From: Desulfobulbus sp.
Lineage (GTDB): Bacteria; Desulfobacterota; Desulfobulbia; Desulfobulbales; Desulfobulbaceae
DNA: 64,000 nt
Assembly: GCA_009780825.1 (NCBI GenBank)
Contig: WQZH01000002.1
Span: 186,001 to 250,000 of the forward strand
Direction: 5' to 3'
Both the position numbers and the translations under genes were made by a program. Positions within the stretch are counted from its first letter, which is position 1, and each line of letters opens with the position of its first letter. The notes beneath the pieces are model-generated. The model was not told the origin of the DNA. It ran no database searches and saw only the letters and a program-made list of their open reading frames with translations. Shown in pieces: positions 1-8,442 of the stretch.

Positions 1-589
1 CCCCCCTGGTCGGCAGGGGTGGGTCCGGCACCGTCTTTTTTGCTGGCTGCAATCTCTGTTGTTGTTTTTGCCAGAATTATGGCATCAGCCAGGGCAATGC
101 CCTGGCCCTGGAGGCCGATGCCCGCGCATTGGCCGCCGCCATGCTCGAACTGCAGGCCATGGGGTGCCACAACATCAATCTGGTCACCCCCAGCCATGTG
201 GTGCCCCAGATATTGGCAGCCCTGATCCCGGCGCTGGAACAGGGCCTCGACATTCCCGTTGTCTTCAATTGCGGCGGTTACGAAAGTGCCGAAACCCTGG
301 CGCTGCTGGACGGTGTAGTCGACATCTTATGCCGGATCTCAAGTTCTGGCGACCGGACACCGCAAACCGCTATGCAGGGGCGCCGGATTATCCGGAGCGG
401 GCCAGCGAGGCCCTGGCGATCATGCATCGACAAGTCGGCGAGTTAGACATTGGGCCCGACGGTATCGCCCGCTCCGGCCTGCTGATTCGCCACCTGCTGA
501 TGCCGGGGTCGCTTGCCGAGACGGAATCGATTCTCCGTTATGTCGCCACAAGCCTAACACCGGCCACGTATGTCAACATCATGGCCTAG
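1..589 (+). pseudogene. Radical SAM protein of the PflX/COG1313 type, 5'-truncated by the window and broken by a frameshift and a nonsense codon
   Basis: Reading frame 3 from base 3 gives GTVFFAGCNLCCCFCQN (bases 30-77), matching the CxxxCxxC [4Fe-4S] signature of pyruvate-formate-lyase-activase-like proteins. It continues with GCHNINLVTPSHVVPQI and FNCGGYESAETLALLDGVVDI. Near base 327 the homology jumps to frame 2, which goes on with MPDLKFWRPDTANRY, RHLLMPG and TYVNIMA. This is what a one-base deletion in a Tyr/Phe codon would give. The frame then meets TAG at 587-589 where the family normally has Gln (NIMAQY), and the next codons still read YHPCG. So there are two independent lesions, and the last part of the protein is missing. 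The start lies outside the window. Family assignment is firm from motifs; the substrate is unknown. Confidence 0.82.
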
Positions 590-649
590 TATCACCCCTG
601 CGGCTTGGCCTGTGAGCGATGGAGTTGCTCCAGCGCCATTGATTTCGTT

Positions 650-678
650 TTGACGAACCGGGTTGCCGCTGCTACCAT
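650..678 (+). promoter_or_regulatory. Sigma70-type promoter for the small membrane protein gene
   Basis: TTGACG (650-655) and TACCAT (673-678) are separated by 17 bases. The pair lies after the broken radical-SAM gene and about 120 bases before the next start codon, leaving an untranslated leader that holds the 699-717 palindrome. Confidence 0.5.
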
Positions 679-698
679 TAAAAGATGTTAAGTCTATC

Positions 699-717
699 CG
701 AGTATATCTTATACTCG
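699..717. promoter_or_regulatory. Candidate operator palindrome in the leader
   Basis: CGAGTATA-TCT-TATACTCG is a perfect 8-bp inverted repeat with a 3-base centre. It starts 21 bases after the proposed -10 box. It is too AT-rich for a strong RNA hairpin and has no T-run, so a protein-binding site is more likely than a terminator. Confidence 0.4.
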
Positions 718-801
718 CCTTTCAAGGCGGTCCCCCTGATGCTGCCCATCACGGACTGCTGTCCTTCGACAGAGAATCTTCCAGCGCACAAGGAGAGCAT
801 G

Positions 802-1140
802 ATGAATTTTGGCGCCCTTGCCGAATCGATCAGCCAGTTTGTCGAGAAAACGCACTTGGTGGGACAGATCAAAGCCGTCGATGTGGCGGGATTGTTCACC
901 AACCCCTGGTTTTTAGTCCCTTTTATCGCCTTGATCGGCCATCTCCTGTACAGGAAAGCCTTTCGCGACATGATCATTTTGGCCGCCCTCTTCGGCGCCT
1001 GGTATGCCTCGGGGACACCCTACATGCACAGCCTGGTGGTTGACGGGACCGTGCAGATCAACAAGATACTGCCGGTCCTTTTTGGCGGAGCCGCTCTGCT
1101 GGGATTGATTATTTACCTTCTTTTGGGCCGTTCCGATTGA
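802..1140 (+). CDS. Small integral membrane protein, family not recognised
   Basis: 112 residues. The start MNFGALAESISQF is preceded by AAGGAG at 790-795; the ATG at 799 is in frame but sits too close to that site. Two or three hydrophobic stretches are visible: around residues 33-48 (NPWFLVPFIALIGHLLY), 52-66 (DMIILAALFGAWYAS) and a C-terminal one (ILPVLFGGAALLGLIIYLL), ending in a polar LGRSD. There are no catalytic motifs. It is expected in the cytoplasmic membrane. It is a single gene with its own promoter, followed after 74 bases by a CNB-PATAN gene that could share the transcript. No function can be assigned. Confidence 0.7.
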   Translation: MNFGALAESISQFVEKTHLVGQIKAVDVAGLFTNPWFLVPFIALIGHLLYRKAFRDMIILAALFGAWYASGTPYMHSLVVDGTVQINKILPVLFGGAALLGLIIYLLLGRSD

Positions 1141-1214
1141 GCGATCCCGGTCTGGAATGATCCCGGACATGGACGTAATCCGCTGCCCGCCTGCCTGTCT
1201 GCCGCTGGAGAATC

Positions 1215-2285
1215 ATGGAATACCGTAACGCGATCTTTATTGTCAGCGAAGAGCGTTCCTGCCCGATCTACAACATCAGCGAAGAGTTCAAAGTTGAACA
1301 GGATGCCCTGACCGGTCCCGAAGGGAAGCCTGTCTGCCTGATGATGGTGCGTGAATTGATGAAGGCACTGGTTGGGAAGAAAAGTATGCAGCACTTTTCT
1401 CCAGTGGGTCCGCAGCGCGTCAAATTCGAATGCGGCGGCTGTACCGGCCTGATCCGGTTCGAGTTCAAAAAGGAAAAAGATTTTTCCACGCCCCAGATGA
1501 AGTTGCTGGCCGTTGCTGAAAAGAAGGAGCAAATGCGGAATCTGGACCGGTTCTACGGTGTATTGCGCAAGCTGGAGATCTTCGATCCGCTCAACGAAGA
1601 CAGCCTGCGCGATCTTTCTGCCCTGCTCCAACTGAAGGAATTTGAGGCCAATAAAGTAGTGCTCAAGAAAGGAGAACCAGGGACCAACCTCTATATCGTG
1701 CTCGCAGGGCGGGTCACGGTTATTGGCGACGATCGGCAAATCCTGTCCGAAATAGGAGTGGGGGAAATTTTTGGCGAGATGAGCCTGTTGTCCGGCGAGC
1801 CGGTCACCACCACCATCCATTCCCGGGAAAAGACCCTGTTGGCCATGCTCTCCAGCAAGGACTTCAAGCATATTCTCAACCGCTATCCAGTCCTCCAGGT
1901 CTTGTTCTATCGGATGCTGGTGGAACGCGCCCAGGCCAACATCATGCGTACCGGCAACATCAGCTCGGGCATGACCGGACGGCTTGCTGAAATCAACGCG
2001 GTTGAATTGTTCCAGTTGGTCAATTCCAGCCGGAAAACAGGCAAGATCTCCCTGAGCCTCGATGATGGCAGCGCTCTGGTGACCTTCCACAAAGGCGAGC
2101 TGACTGATGCCCGCTACGGGGAACTTGTCGGCAAAGATGCCTTTTTTGCCCTGTTGGCAAAAAAAGAGGGAGGGTTCACGTATACCGGCGGCCTCTCCGC
2201 CGAGGAAACAATGCTGCCGGCCATCGGCGGGTTCATGGGATTGATCATGGAAGGCCTGCGGCGGGTGGATGACAAGAAGCTCTGA
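1215..2285 (+). CDS. Cyclic-nucleotide-binding-domain protein with C-terminal DUF4388 (PATAN) domain
   Basis: 356 residues in three parts. Residues 1-105 form an N-terminal region with a CGGCTG motif, not recognised. Residues about 115-240 are a cyclic-nucleotide-binding beta-roll (EANKVVLKKGEPGTNLYIV; GEIFGEMSLLSGEPVTTT). Residues about 250-350 are a DUF4388/PATAN module (MTGRLAEINAVELFQLVN; TGKISLSLDDGSALVTF; GELTDARYG), common in deltaproteobacterial signalling proteins. In the phosphate-binding cassette the usual phosphate-contacting Arg after FGE...L is absent (GEPVTTT), so cAMP or cGMP binding is doubtful. There is no HTH, so it is probably a cytoplasmic sensor or adaptor rather than a CRP-like regulator. 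The partner is unknown. Confidence 0.85.
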   Translation: MEYRNAIFIVSEERSCPIYNISEEFKVEQDALTGPEGKPVCLMMVRELMKALVGKKSMQHFSPVGPQRVKFECGGCTGLIRFEFKKEKDFSTPQMKLLAVAEKKEQMRNLDRFYGVLRKLEIFDPLNEDSLRDLSALLQLKEFEANKVVLKKGEPGTNLYIVLAGRVTVIGDDRQILSEIGVGEIFGEMSLLSGEPVTTTIHSREKTLLAMLSSKDFKHILNRYPVLQVLFYRMLVERAQANIMRTGNISSGMTGRLAEINAVELFQLVNSSRKTGKISLSLDDGSALVTFHKGELTDARYGELVGKDAFFALLAKKEGGFTYTGGLSAEETMLPAIGGFMGLIMEGLRRVDDKKL

Positions 2286-2392
2286 GCGCTCCCGGCCAGT
2301 ATCGAGTCCGCCTCCCGTTGGGATGCGGCGTTCAATCGGTCGCTGATCCCTGCTTCCGCCAGTCCAGGTGCAAAACTATCAGGACAGAGAGG

Positions 2393-2938
2393 CTACTTGA
2401 CCTCTTCCTTGGGTTCCTGCACATGTCTGGACAAATAAAACGATTGCGCAACGATGAACACCATCGTCAGGCCAAGCATGCCGAACAATTTGAAATTGAC
2501 CCAGGTATCGCGGTCATAGTAGGTCATGACATAGAGATTGACTCCGCCCAAAACAAGAAAAAAGGCTGACCAGGCGAGATTAAGGCGGCGCCAGATCAAC
2601 GGCGGCAGGGTCAGATTGCCACCCAGCAGGCGTTCGATGGCTGTTTGCCGACCCACCATCTGACTGAACAGGAATGCGCCGCCAAACAGCCAGTTGATCA
2701 CCGTGGGCTTCCACTTGATGAATTGCTCGTCATGGAGGAAGAGGGTGAGCCCCCCAAAGACGAGAATGATGGCCAAGGTGGCCAGCTGCATCGTGCCCAC
2801 CTTGCGGGTGGTGATCCACAGCCAGCCGCATTGGACCACGGTGGCGACGATGGCCGTTCCGGTGGCGATGTAGATGTCGAACAGTTTGTAAGCGAGGAAG
2901 AAAAGGAGAACCGGAAGAAAATCGAAAAGAAGCTTCAT
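2393..2938 (-). CDS. yciB: Septation protein A family (YciB/IspZ) inner-membrane protein
   Basis: 181 residues, the usual length of the family (E. coli 179). The N-terminus MKLLFDFLPVLLFFLAYK is characteristic, as are the IKWKPTVINWLFGGAF and WVNFKLFG blocks. Five hydrophobic helices are visible. In enterobacteria YciB sits in the cytoplasmic membrane and contacts elongasome and divisome proteins; the biochemical role is unsettled. It stands alone, converging on the CNB-PATAN gene and followed upstream by an empty stretch. Confidence 0.92.
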   Translation of the reverse strand: MKLLFDFLPVLLFFLAYKLFDIYIATGTAIVATVVQCGWLWITTRKVGTMQLATLAIILVFGGLTLFLHDEQFIKWKPTVINWLFGGAFLFSQMVGRQTAIERLLGGNLTLPPLIWRRLNLAWSAFFLVLGGVNLYVMTYYDRDTWVNFKLFGMLGLTMVFIVAQSFYLSRHVQEPKEEVK

Positions 2939-3497
2939 GGATGCTGGATCATGGGATACGGCGGAGCGGGTCGCAAAAGGCAGTGAGCCGGATCAGATGC
3001 CTTCCCGGTTGGTCTCTCTTTGGTCCGTGAACATTGAAATGTTCTCTTTCGTTTTTGCTCTCGCCGCTGTCGAGAGAAGCACTCCACTCCCCCGCGAATG
3101 GCGGTCGGTAGCCTGCTGCCGGAAGACATCCAGGTTATGGACAGCATGCATTCGGCTGCATTTTTGACAATTTTTTGAAAATACCACAAAAGCCGTTATC
3201 GTCCGTGCCAACTTATCATGATCCGGTCATCCCCAGCAAGAGGGACCTTGACGACTGTCGAACGAAACATTAACGACTCCTCCTTGCTTCCTTGACCTCC
3301 AAGGGTGTGCAAGGCAAGGCGATTACCAGTTGGCCGGATTGAGCATATTGGTTCTTGGGATTGGCGATGGCAGTTGCTATTTTTCGAGGACGCCTTTTCT
3401 GGTCCTGCGGACAAAATAGCGCCAATATCGCCCGCATGATATCCTGTACCCACTATCTGGAAAAGCGACCAGCAACCCAACATTCGAAGGGACCATT
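2939..3497. other. Gene-poor stretch (559 bases)
   Basis: No convincing coding region or RNA gene is seen; the short open frames on both strands have no recognisable motif. It holds a perfect palindrome, GAACATT-GA-AATGTTC (3029-3044), upstream of yciB on the minus strand, which could be an operator. Confidence 0.4.
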
Positions 3498-3800
3498 ATG
3501 GACAAATATTATATCGTGGCCACGATCTATCCCAAGGCGGGCAAAGAAGAAGTCGTGAGAGCGGAAATTTTTAAAAACATCCCTGAAGTCCGCAAGGAAA
3601 AAGGCTGCCTGCGCTACGATCTGCACGTGCTTAAGTCTGGCGGAGGCAGATTCATGTTTTACGAAATCTGGGAGGACAAGGCCGCTTTTGAGGCGCACGG
3701 CGCCGCGCCGCACATGATGGCCTACCGCGAAAGAATCAAAGACCTGCTTGAGCAACCCACGGAGGTTTCTATCTGGTCCGCTACGGATGTGGCGCGGTAA
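3498..3800 (+). CDS. Antibiotic biosynthesis monooxygenase (ABM/YgiN-like) domain protein
   Basis: 100 residues forming one ferredoxin-like ABM domain: YYIVATIYPKAGKEEVV, then GCLRYDLHVL, FMFYEIWEDKAAFEAH and a closing strand TEVSIWSAT. Relatives such as E. coli YgiN act as cofactor-free quinol monooxygenases or small dimeric heme/quinone-handling proteins in the cytoplasm. The sequence does not reveal the actual substrate. A GAAGGGA site precedes the ATG. It is transcribed alone, with a strong GC hairpin region downstream. Confidence 0.88.
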   Translation: MDKYYIVATIYPKAGKEEVVRAEIFKNIPEVRKEKGCLRYDLHVLKSGGGRFMFYEIWEDKAAFEAHGAAPHMMAYRERIKDLLEQPTEVSIWSATDVAR

Positions 3801-3867
3801 ACCTGATATTCACCCCATGGTGCCTGCCTCAAAACATACTCCCAAAAAACTCTGAAGGACAAGAAAA

Positions 3868-3907
3868 AGGCCGGAACCCTTGATTTCTCTCGGAATTTAC
3901 CGGCCTA
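3868..3907. terminator. Weak inverted repeat after the ABM gene
   Basis: AGGCCGG and CCGGCCT form a 7-bp inverted repeat enclosing about 23 bases, between the ABM gene and the 3' end of tRNA-Ser, which converge here. It may serve as a two-way terminator, but there is no clear T-run and the loop is long. Confidence 0.3.
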
Positions 3908-3942
3908 TAAAGGACTGCAAAGGACTACTGCGGAATATAAGT

Positions 3943-4032
3943 TGGCGGAGAAGCAGGGATTCGAACCCTGGGTGGAGTCATCCCCACAACGGTTTTCGAG
4001 ACCGTCCCGTTCAACCGCTCCGGCACTTCTCC
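3943..4032 (-). tRNA. tRNA-Ser, anticodon CGA
   Basis: On the minus strand the 7-bp acceptor GGAGAAG (4032-4026) pairs with CTTCTCC. An anticodon loop CTCGAAA carries CGA (reads UCG), a long class II variable arm follows as expected for serine, then GGTTCGAATCC of the T arm, discriminator G and an encoded CCA (3945-3943). Length is 90 bases. A promoter is visible upstream at 4044-4072. Confidence 0.95.
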
Positions 4033-4043
4033 GCGCCGGGCTA

Positions 4044-4072
4044 TTGATACCGTGTTCCTGCCGGAACGTCAA
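4044..4072 (-). promoter_or_regulatory. Promoter of tRNA-Ser
   Basis: On the minus strand TTGACG (4072-4067) and TATCAA (4049-4044) are 17 bases apart. The -10 ends 11 bases before the tRNA 5' end, as expected for a stable-RNA promoter with a GC-rich discriminator. Confidence 0.6.
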
Positions 4073-4088
4073 CAGTTCTAAAGAGCTG

Positions 4089-4117
4089 TTGACTTTGTCC
4101 TGACCCATAGGTACAAA
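4089..4117 (+). promoter_or_regulatory. Promoter of the WHy lipoprotein gene
   Basis: TTGACT (4089-4094) and TACAAA (4112-4117) are 17 bases apart, 33 bases before the start codon. It lies back to back with the tRNA-Ser promoter. Confidence 0.5.
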
Positions 4118-4150
4118 TAATCTGATGATTTTTTTGCCCAAGGAGCGGCT

Positions 4151-4669
4151 ATGCGTATTCCTGCACTGTACGCGAAACCTGTTGAAGTTCTGTTGATTTT
4201 TTGCTCTCTGCTGCTCTTGAACGGCTGTGCGAAAATGTACGGCTTCAAAGAAGAACCCAAAATTTCCGTTGCCGATATCCGCATCCAGGAAGTCAAGGCG
4301 ATGGAAGGGGTCTTTGTGATCACATTGCGGGTGCTGAACCCGAACGATATCCCCTTGGATATTCATGGCATCAACTGCGACCTGGAAATCAACGGCCGTC
4401 ACTTTGCCAGCGGTATCAGCAGCAGCAACCAGACCGTGGCGGCCTTCGGCACCGCCTTGCTGCCAGTCGAAGTCTATGCCTCGGTGCTGGATATGGTCGC
4501 TTCGGTGGCAGACCTGCTCCACACCGCCGGCAAGCTCCCGGCCAACGACAAGCCGGTGCCCTACACGTTGCAGGGTATTGTTCGCGTGGGTATTCACGGC
4601 TTTCAAAAGGATGTGCCCTTCAATTCCTCGGGCGAACTGTCCTTGAAGGGAGCGGCCCTGCCCCGATGA
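4151..4669 (+). CDS. LEA type 2/WHy-domain lipoprotein
   Basis: 172 residues. AAGGAG (4139-4144) fixes the start. The N-terminus is a lipoprotein signal: a positive start, a hydrophobic stretch VLLIFCSLLLL and the lipobox LNGC at about residue 26. The mature part is a WHy (water stress and hypersensitive response) immunoglobulin-like domain: ISVADIRIQEVKAMEGVFVI, LRVLNPNDIPLDIHGI and the C-terminal VPFNSSGELSL strand. Such proteins are membrane-anchored, thought to be stress-related and of unknown partner. It stands alone with its own promoter. Confidence 0.88.
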   Translation: MRIPALYAKPVEVLLIFCSLLLLNGCAKMYGFKEEPKISVADIRIQEVKAMEGVFVITLRVLNPNDIPLDIHGINCDLEINGRHFASGISSSNQTVAAFGTALLPVEVYASVLDMVASVADLLHTAGKLPANDKPVPYTLQGIVRVGIHGFQKDVPFNSSGELSLKGAALPR

Positions 4670-4812
4670 GGCGATACCTGGGCAACCGGATACCGGCGCC
4701 GTCGCTTTTCTTGCCTGTTGTCTGACCGGAGTTCCTTGTTCCACCGCCCTTCCGCATCCCGATCTTTTTCGCCGCGCTCCAGCCTGTCATGCCACTCTTC
4801 CGCCGTTATGTG

Positions 4813-4839
4813 TTGACAGATTGGAGCGACCGGTACAAT
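4813..4839 (+). promoter_or_regulatory. Candidate promoter of the amrA-bioA gene run
   Basis: A perfect TTGACA (4813-4818) is followed, 15 bases on, by TACAAT (4834-4839), and the ATG of amrA is only 17 bases further. The spacer is short, so the -10 assignment is tentative. Confidence 0.4.
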
Positions 4840-4856
4840 AGAATACAGGCCTTTTT

Positions 4857-5471
4857 ATGGTGGAATCCACGAAATACGGGCAGGCAGCGCTCACTCCCAA
4901 GCAGGGGCAAATTCTCGTCCGCTGGGCGCGTCAGCAGATTGAACAGCATTTGGGAGTCGTACCGTCACGACTGGTCACCGACGAGGAACTCGACCTGCCG
5001 GAATTCCGGCAGGTGCTGGGCGTTTTTGTGACCCTGCATAAGCGAAATGCCCTGCGCGGCTGCATCGGCAGCCTGACCGGGGCCGAACCCATTGTCGACG
5101 GGGTTCGCCGCCAGGCTCTCAATGCGGCCTTTTACGACAGCCGTTTCTCACCGGTAACCGCAGCCGAGCTGGATGCGCTCCACATGGAAGTTTCTGTCCT
5201 GACCACTCCCCAGCCACTGCCCTACGAAAACGCCGGGCAACTCCTCCAGCTGCTCCGGCCGGACGTCGATGGCATCATCCTGGAAGGGCCCGGAGGGACC
5301 AGGGCTACCTTTTTACCCCAAGTATGGAAGCAACTGCCCACCCCGGAGCAATTTCTCGCCCACCTCTGCCGCAAGGCCGGGCTGGAAGAGGGTGCCTGGC
5401 GCTCGGGACGGCTGCATATTTCGACCTATCAGGTGCAATCCTTTGAACAACCCAACTCCGGCGAACAATAG
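4857..5471 (+). CDS. amrA: AMMECR1-domain protein (AmmeMemoRadiSam system protein A)
   Basis: 204 residues covering the whole AMMECR1 fold. The hallmark LRGCIGS motif is at about residues 67-73, followed by AFYDSRFSPVT, LHMEVSVLTTPQPLPY and a C-terminal TFLPQVWKQLPTPEQFL. AMMECR1 proteins often occur with Memo and radical SAM partners in the AmmeMemoRadiSam set, whose role is unclear. No Memo gene is visible here, and the broken radical-SAM gene at the window start is of a different subgroup. The stop is directly followed by the next ATG (5472), so the two are surely co-translated. No good ribosome-binding site is seen before this ATG. Confidence 0.88.
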   Translation: MVESTKYGQAALTPKQGQILVRWARQQIEQHLGVVPSRLVTDEELDLPEFRQVLGVFVTLHKRNALRGCIGSLTGAEPIVDGVRRQALNAAFYDSRFSPVTAAELDALHMEVSVLTTPQPLPYENAGQLLQLLRPDVDGIILEGPGGTRATFLPQVWKQLPTPEQFLAHLCRKAGLEEGAWRSGRLHISTYQVQSFEQPNSGEQ

Positions 5472-6095
5472 ATGAAAGAGCTGTTTCTCCCGCCGGAACT
5501 CTCGTACGAGATCGGCGAAATCTACGAATCCATGGTCACGGCCTACGACGAGGTGGCCCGGGAGATTCCTCTGACCTGCTCAGGATGCCCGGACAACTGT
5601 TGCGATTCCTATTTCCTCCACCACACCTACTGCGAATGGGCCTATCTGTGGGAAGGCATCCGGGCCCTGGACGACGACCGGCTGGACCGCATCATGCAGC
5701 GGGCGCGCGACTATGCGGTCAAAAGCCGCCAACTGATCGCCAGGGGTGAACGACCGCAGCTCATGTGCCCGCTCAATGAATCCGGCCGGTGTGGGCTCTA
5801 TGCGCATCGGTTGATGATCTGCCGCACCCATGGCGTGCCTGCGGCTTTGACCCGCCCGGACGGTCAACTGCTCCGCTTTCCCGGCTGTTTCCGCTGCCAG
5901 GAGATCGTTGCCGACCGCTACCAGGACGCGGCCGATGCCCCGGCCATGGACCGGACCGTCCTCTACCAGCGGCTGGCAGGGTTAGAAGCCCGTTTCCTCG
6001 GCGAACGGCACGGTTGTATGCCGAAAATCAGGCTGACCATCGCCGAGATGATTGTCAACGGGCCGCCCAAGAGCAGCACATCCTCCCCAACGTAA
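5472..6095 (+). CDS. Cys-rich Zn/Fe-cluster protein of the YkgJ type
   Basis: 207 residues. It contains a cysteine pattern typical of YkgJ/UPF0153-like proteins: CSGCPDNCC at about residues 36-44, CPL and CGLYAHRLMICRTHGVPA in the middle and PGCFRC further on. In this family the cysteines are thought to bind zinc or an Fe-S cluster; no reaction is established. It starts on the base after the amrA stop and ends 17 bases before bioB, so the four genes amrA to bioA look like one transcript. The SSTSSPT tail is low-complexity. Confidence 0.75.
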   Translation: MKELFLPPELSYEIGEIYESMVTAYDEVAREIPLTCSGCPDNCCDSYFLHHTYCEWAYLWEGIRALDDDRLDRIMQRARDYAVKSRQLIARGERPQLMCPLNESGRCGLYAHRLMICRTHGVPAALTRPDGQLLRFPGCFRCQEIVADRYQDAADAPAMDRTVLYQRLAGLEARFLGERHGCMPKIRLTIAEMIVNGPPKSSTSSPT

Positions 6096-6112
6096 TTTTT
6101 TTCTGCGCATCC

Positions 6113-7087
6113 ATGGACAACACCGTACAACAGGCGCGTGACGCCATCTTCGCCGGCAGCCGAATCGACCGGCCCACGACCCTCCGTTTGCTGGACAGCA
6201 ACCGGGAAGATCTGTGGCGGGCCGCCGACGACATCCGCCGCCACTTCTGCGGCGCTCGTTTCGATCTCTGCTCGATCATCAATGCCAGAAGCGGCAACTG
6301 CACCGAGAACTGCCGCTTCTGCGCCCAGTCGGCACGGCACCGCACCGGCATTGAATCCTACGAGACCGTGGGCGAAGACGAGGCGCTGATGCAGACCAGG
6401 GACAACGACAGCCACGGCGTACACCGCATCTCGCTGGTCACCAGCGGCCGCAGCCTGTCGCCGGAGGCCCTGACCGAACTGACCCGGCTGTTTGGCAGCA
6501 TGGCGGCGGCCTCGTCCATGCTGCTGTGCGTCTCGGCCGGTTTCCTCACCGAAGAGATCGCCGCCGACCTGTACGCCGCCGGAGTACGGCGCTACCACTG
6601 CAATCTGGAGGCGAGCCGGAACTACTTTCCTCAGGTTTGCACGACCCATACCTGGGCGGAGAAGGTCGAAACCCTGCGCCTGGCCCGCAAGATGGGGATG
6701 TCGCTCTGCTCCGGCGGCATCATCGGTATGGGGGAGTCCATGGAGGATCGAATCGACATGGCCTTTGAGCTGCGTGAGCTGGAGGTGAAGTCGATTCCGG
6801 TCAACATCCTCACCCCCATTGCCGGTACGCCGCTGGCCGAACGCTCTCCGCTGGCGGTCGACGAGGTGCTGACCACCGTGGCCCTGTTCCGCTGCATCAA
6901 TCCAGATGCGGTGATCCGCATGGCCGGCGGCCGGCAGCAGATGGGAACAGAACAGTACCGCTGCTTCACCGCCGGGGCCAACGGCGCCATTGTCGGCAAT
7001 TACCTGACCACCACCGGTTCGTCCATCGCCAACGATCTCGCCCGGCTCTCGGCCCTGGGCTTTACCTTTGAACGGCCCGAACCATGA
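6113..7087 (+). CDS. bioB: Biotin synthase
   Basis: 324 residues. A radical SAM enzyme that inserts sulfur into dethiobiotin in the last step of biotin synthesis. The SAM-cluster motif [13 protein letters not shown] is at about residues 61-73. [23 protein letters not shown] and [10 protein letters not shown] are typical of BioB; the Arg in the RMAGGR block belongs to the [2Fe-2S] site. ATG at 6113 is the first sensible start. An upstream frame extension runs through the previous gene. The stop overlaps the bioA start by 4 bases (ATGA), so the two are coupled. Confidence 0.96.
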   Translation: MDNTVQQARDAIFAGSRIDRPTTLRLLDSNREDLWRAADDIRRHFCGARFDLCSIINARSGNCTENCRFCAQSARHRTGIESYETVGEDEALMQTRDNDSHGVHRISLVTSGRSLSPEALTELTRLFGSMAAASSMLLCVSAGFLTEEIAADLYAAGVRRYHCNLEASRNYFPQVCTTHTWAEKVETLRLARKMGMSLCSGGIIGMGESMEDRIDMAFELRELEVKSIPVNILTPIAGTPLAERSPLAVDEVLTTVALFRCINPDAVIRMAGGRQQMGTEQYRCFTAGANGAIVGNYLTTTGSSIANDLARLSALGFTFERPEP

Positions 7088-8367
7088 GTGTCGATGATCT
7101 GCTCCGGTTCGACCGGGATCACGTATGGCACCCGTACACCTCGACCACCAGGCCGTTGCCCGTCTATCCGGTAGCCTCGGCCTCCGGTGTGCGTATCCGG
7201 CTCACGGACGGGCAAGAGCTGATCGACGGCATGTCTTCCTGGTGGTGCGCCATCCACGGCTACAGTCATCCGGCGTTGGTCCAGGCCCTGGCTGCTCAGG
7301 CCGAGCGAATGGCGCATGTCATGTTCGGCGGCCTCACCCATGAGCCGGCCGTGGCCTTGTCCCGACTGCTGGCCGAGTTGACGCCGGCGCCGCTCGACAA
7401 GGTTTTTCTCTGCGATTCCGGATCGGTGAGCGTCGAAGTCGCCCTGAAGATGGCCCTGCAATATCAGTCGGCGGTGGATCGTCCCGAAAAGCACCGGCTG
7501 GTGACCGTACGTGGCGGCTACCATGGCGACACCTTTCACGCCATGTCGGTCTGCGATCCAGTCACTGGCATGCACACCCTGTTCGAACGCGCCCTGCCGC
7601 GCCAGCTTTTTGCCCCCCGGCCGGAATGCCGGTTCGGCGCGGCCTGGAACGAAGACGACCTTGCGCCCATGGCCCGGCTGCTGGCCAGCCATCACCACGA
7701 AACGGCCGCAGTGATCATTGAGCCCATCGTCCAGGGGGCCGGTGGCATGTGGTTTTATCACCCCGAATATCTGCGTGGTCTCCGGCGGCTGTGCGATCAC
7801 TACCAGGTGCTGCTGATCTTCGACGAGATCGCCACCGGCTTCGGCCGCACCGGCACGCTGTTCGCGGCCGGGCACGCAGAGGTTGCGCCGGACATCATGT
7901 GTCTGGGCAAGGCAATCACCGGCGGCACCATGACCCTGGCCGCCACCTTGGCCACCACCGCCGTGGCTACCGCCATCTCCGAGGCCGAACCAGGCGTGTT
8001 CATGCACGGGCCCACCTTCATGGGCAATCCGTTGGCCTGCGCCGCGGCCTGCGCCTCGATCCAGCTTCTGTTGAACACCCCCTGGCAGGACCGGATAGCC
8101 GCCATCAGCCGCCAACTGCAGGCCGAACTTGAGCCGGCCCGCAGCCTGGCCACCGTGGCCGATGTCCGGGTGTTGGGCGCCATCGGCGTCATTGAAACCA
8201 GAAATCCGGTGAACATGGCTGCCTTGCAGGAATTTTTCGTCAAGCAGGGGGTATGGATCCGCCCCTTCGGCCGTTTGCTCTACCTGATGCCGCCCTACAT
8301 CATCGGGCCGGAAGACCTCTCCCGCCTGACCGATGCCGCGGTCCGGGCGGCAGCCATGGTCCATTGA
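7084..8367 (+). CDS. bioA: Adenosylmethionine-8-amino-7-oxononanoate aminotransferase
   Basis: 427 residues, the usual size. A PLP enzyme that turns 7-keto-8-aminopelargonate (KAPA) into 7,8-diaminopelargonate (DAPA) for biotin synthesis. HVWHPYTS at the N-terminus, [31 protein letters not shown] and the PLP lysine in LGKAITGG are all present. It follows bioB with an ATGA overlap. bioD and bioF are not in this window, so the pathway must be completed elsewhere. Confidence 0.96.
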   Translation: MSVDDLLRFDRDHVWHPYTSTTRPLPVYPVASASGVRIRLTDGQELIDGMSSWWCAIHGYSHPALVQALAAQAERMAHVMFGGLTHEPAVALSRLLAELTPAPLDKVFLCDSGSVSVEVALKMALQYQSAVDRPEKHRLVTVRGGYHGDTFHAMSVCDPVTGMHTLFERALPRQLFAPRPECRFGAAWNEDDLAPMARLLASHHHETAAVIIEPIVQGAGGMWFYHPEYLRGLRRLCDHYQVLLIFDEIATGFGRTGTLFAAGHAEVAPDIMCLGKAITGGTMTLAATLATTAVATAISEAEPGVFMHGPTFMGNPLACAAACASIQLLLNTPWQDRIAAISRQLQAELEPARSLATVADVRVLGAIGVIETRNPVNMAALQEFFVKQGVWIRPFGRLLYLMPPYIIGPEDLSRLTDAAVRAAAMVH

Positions 8368-8442
8368 GCCAATGGCGCCGTCTCCGCGTCTCGTCCGCCT
8401 GACAAACGGCAAACCATCTTATGCTCGCATGCCAGCACTCCG

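Noticed and set aside
3196..3483. 95-residue minus-strand frame upstream of the ABM gene
   Set aside because: No motif, no ribosome-binding site and composition unlike neighbouring genes.
7000..8412. 470-residue minus-strand frame opposite bioA
   Set aside because: Shadow of bioA; Gly/Gln/His-rich and without domains.
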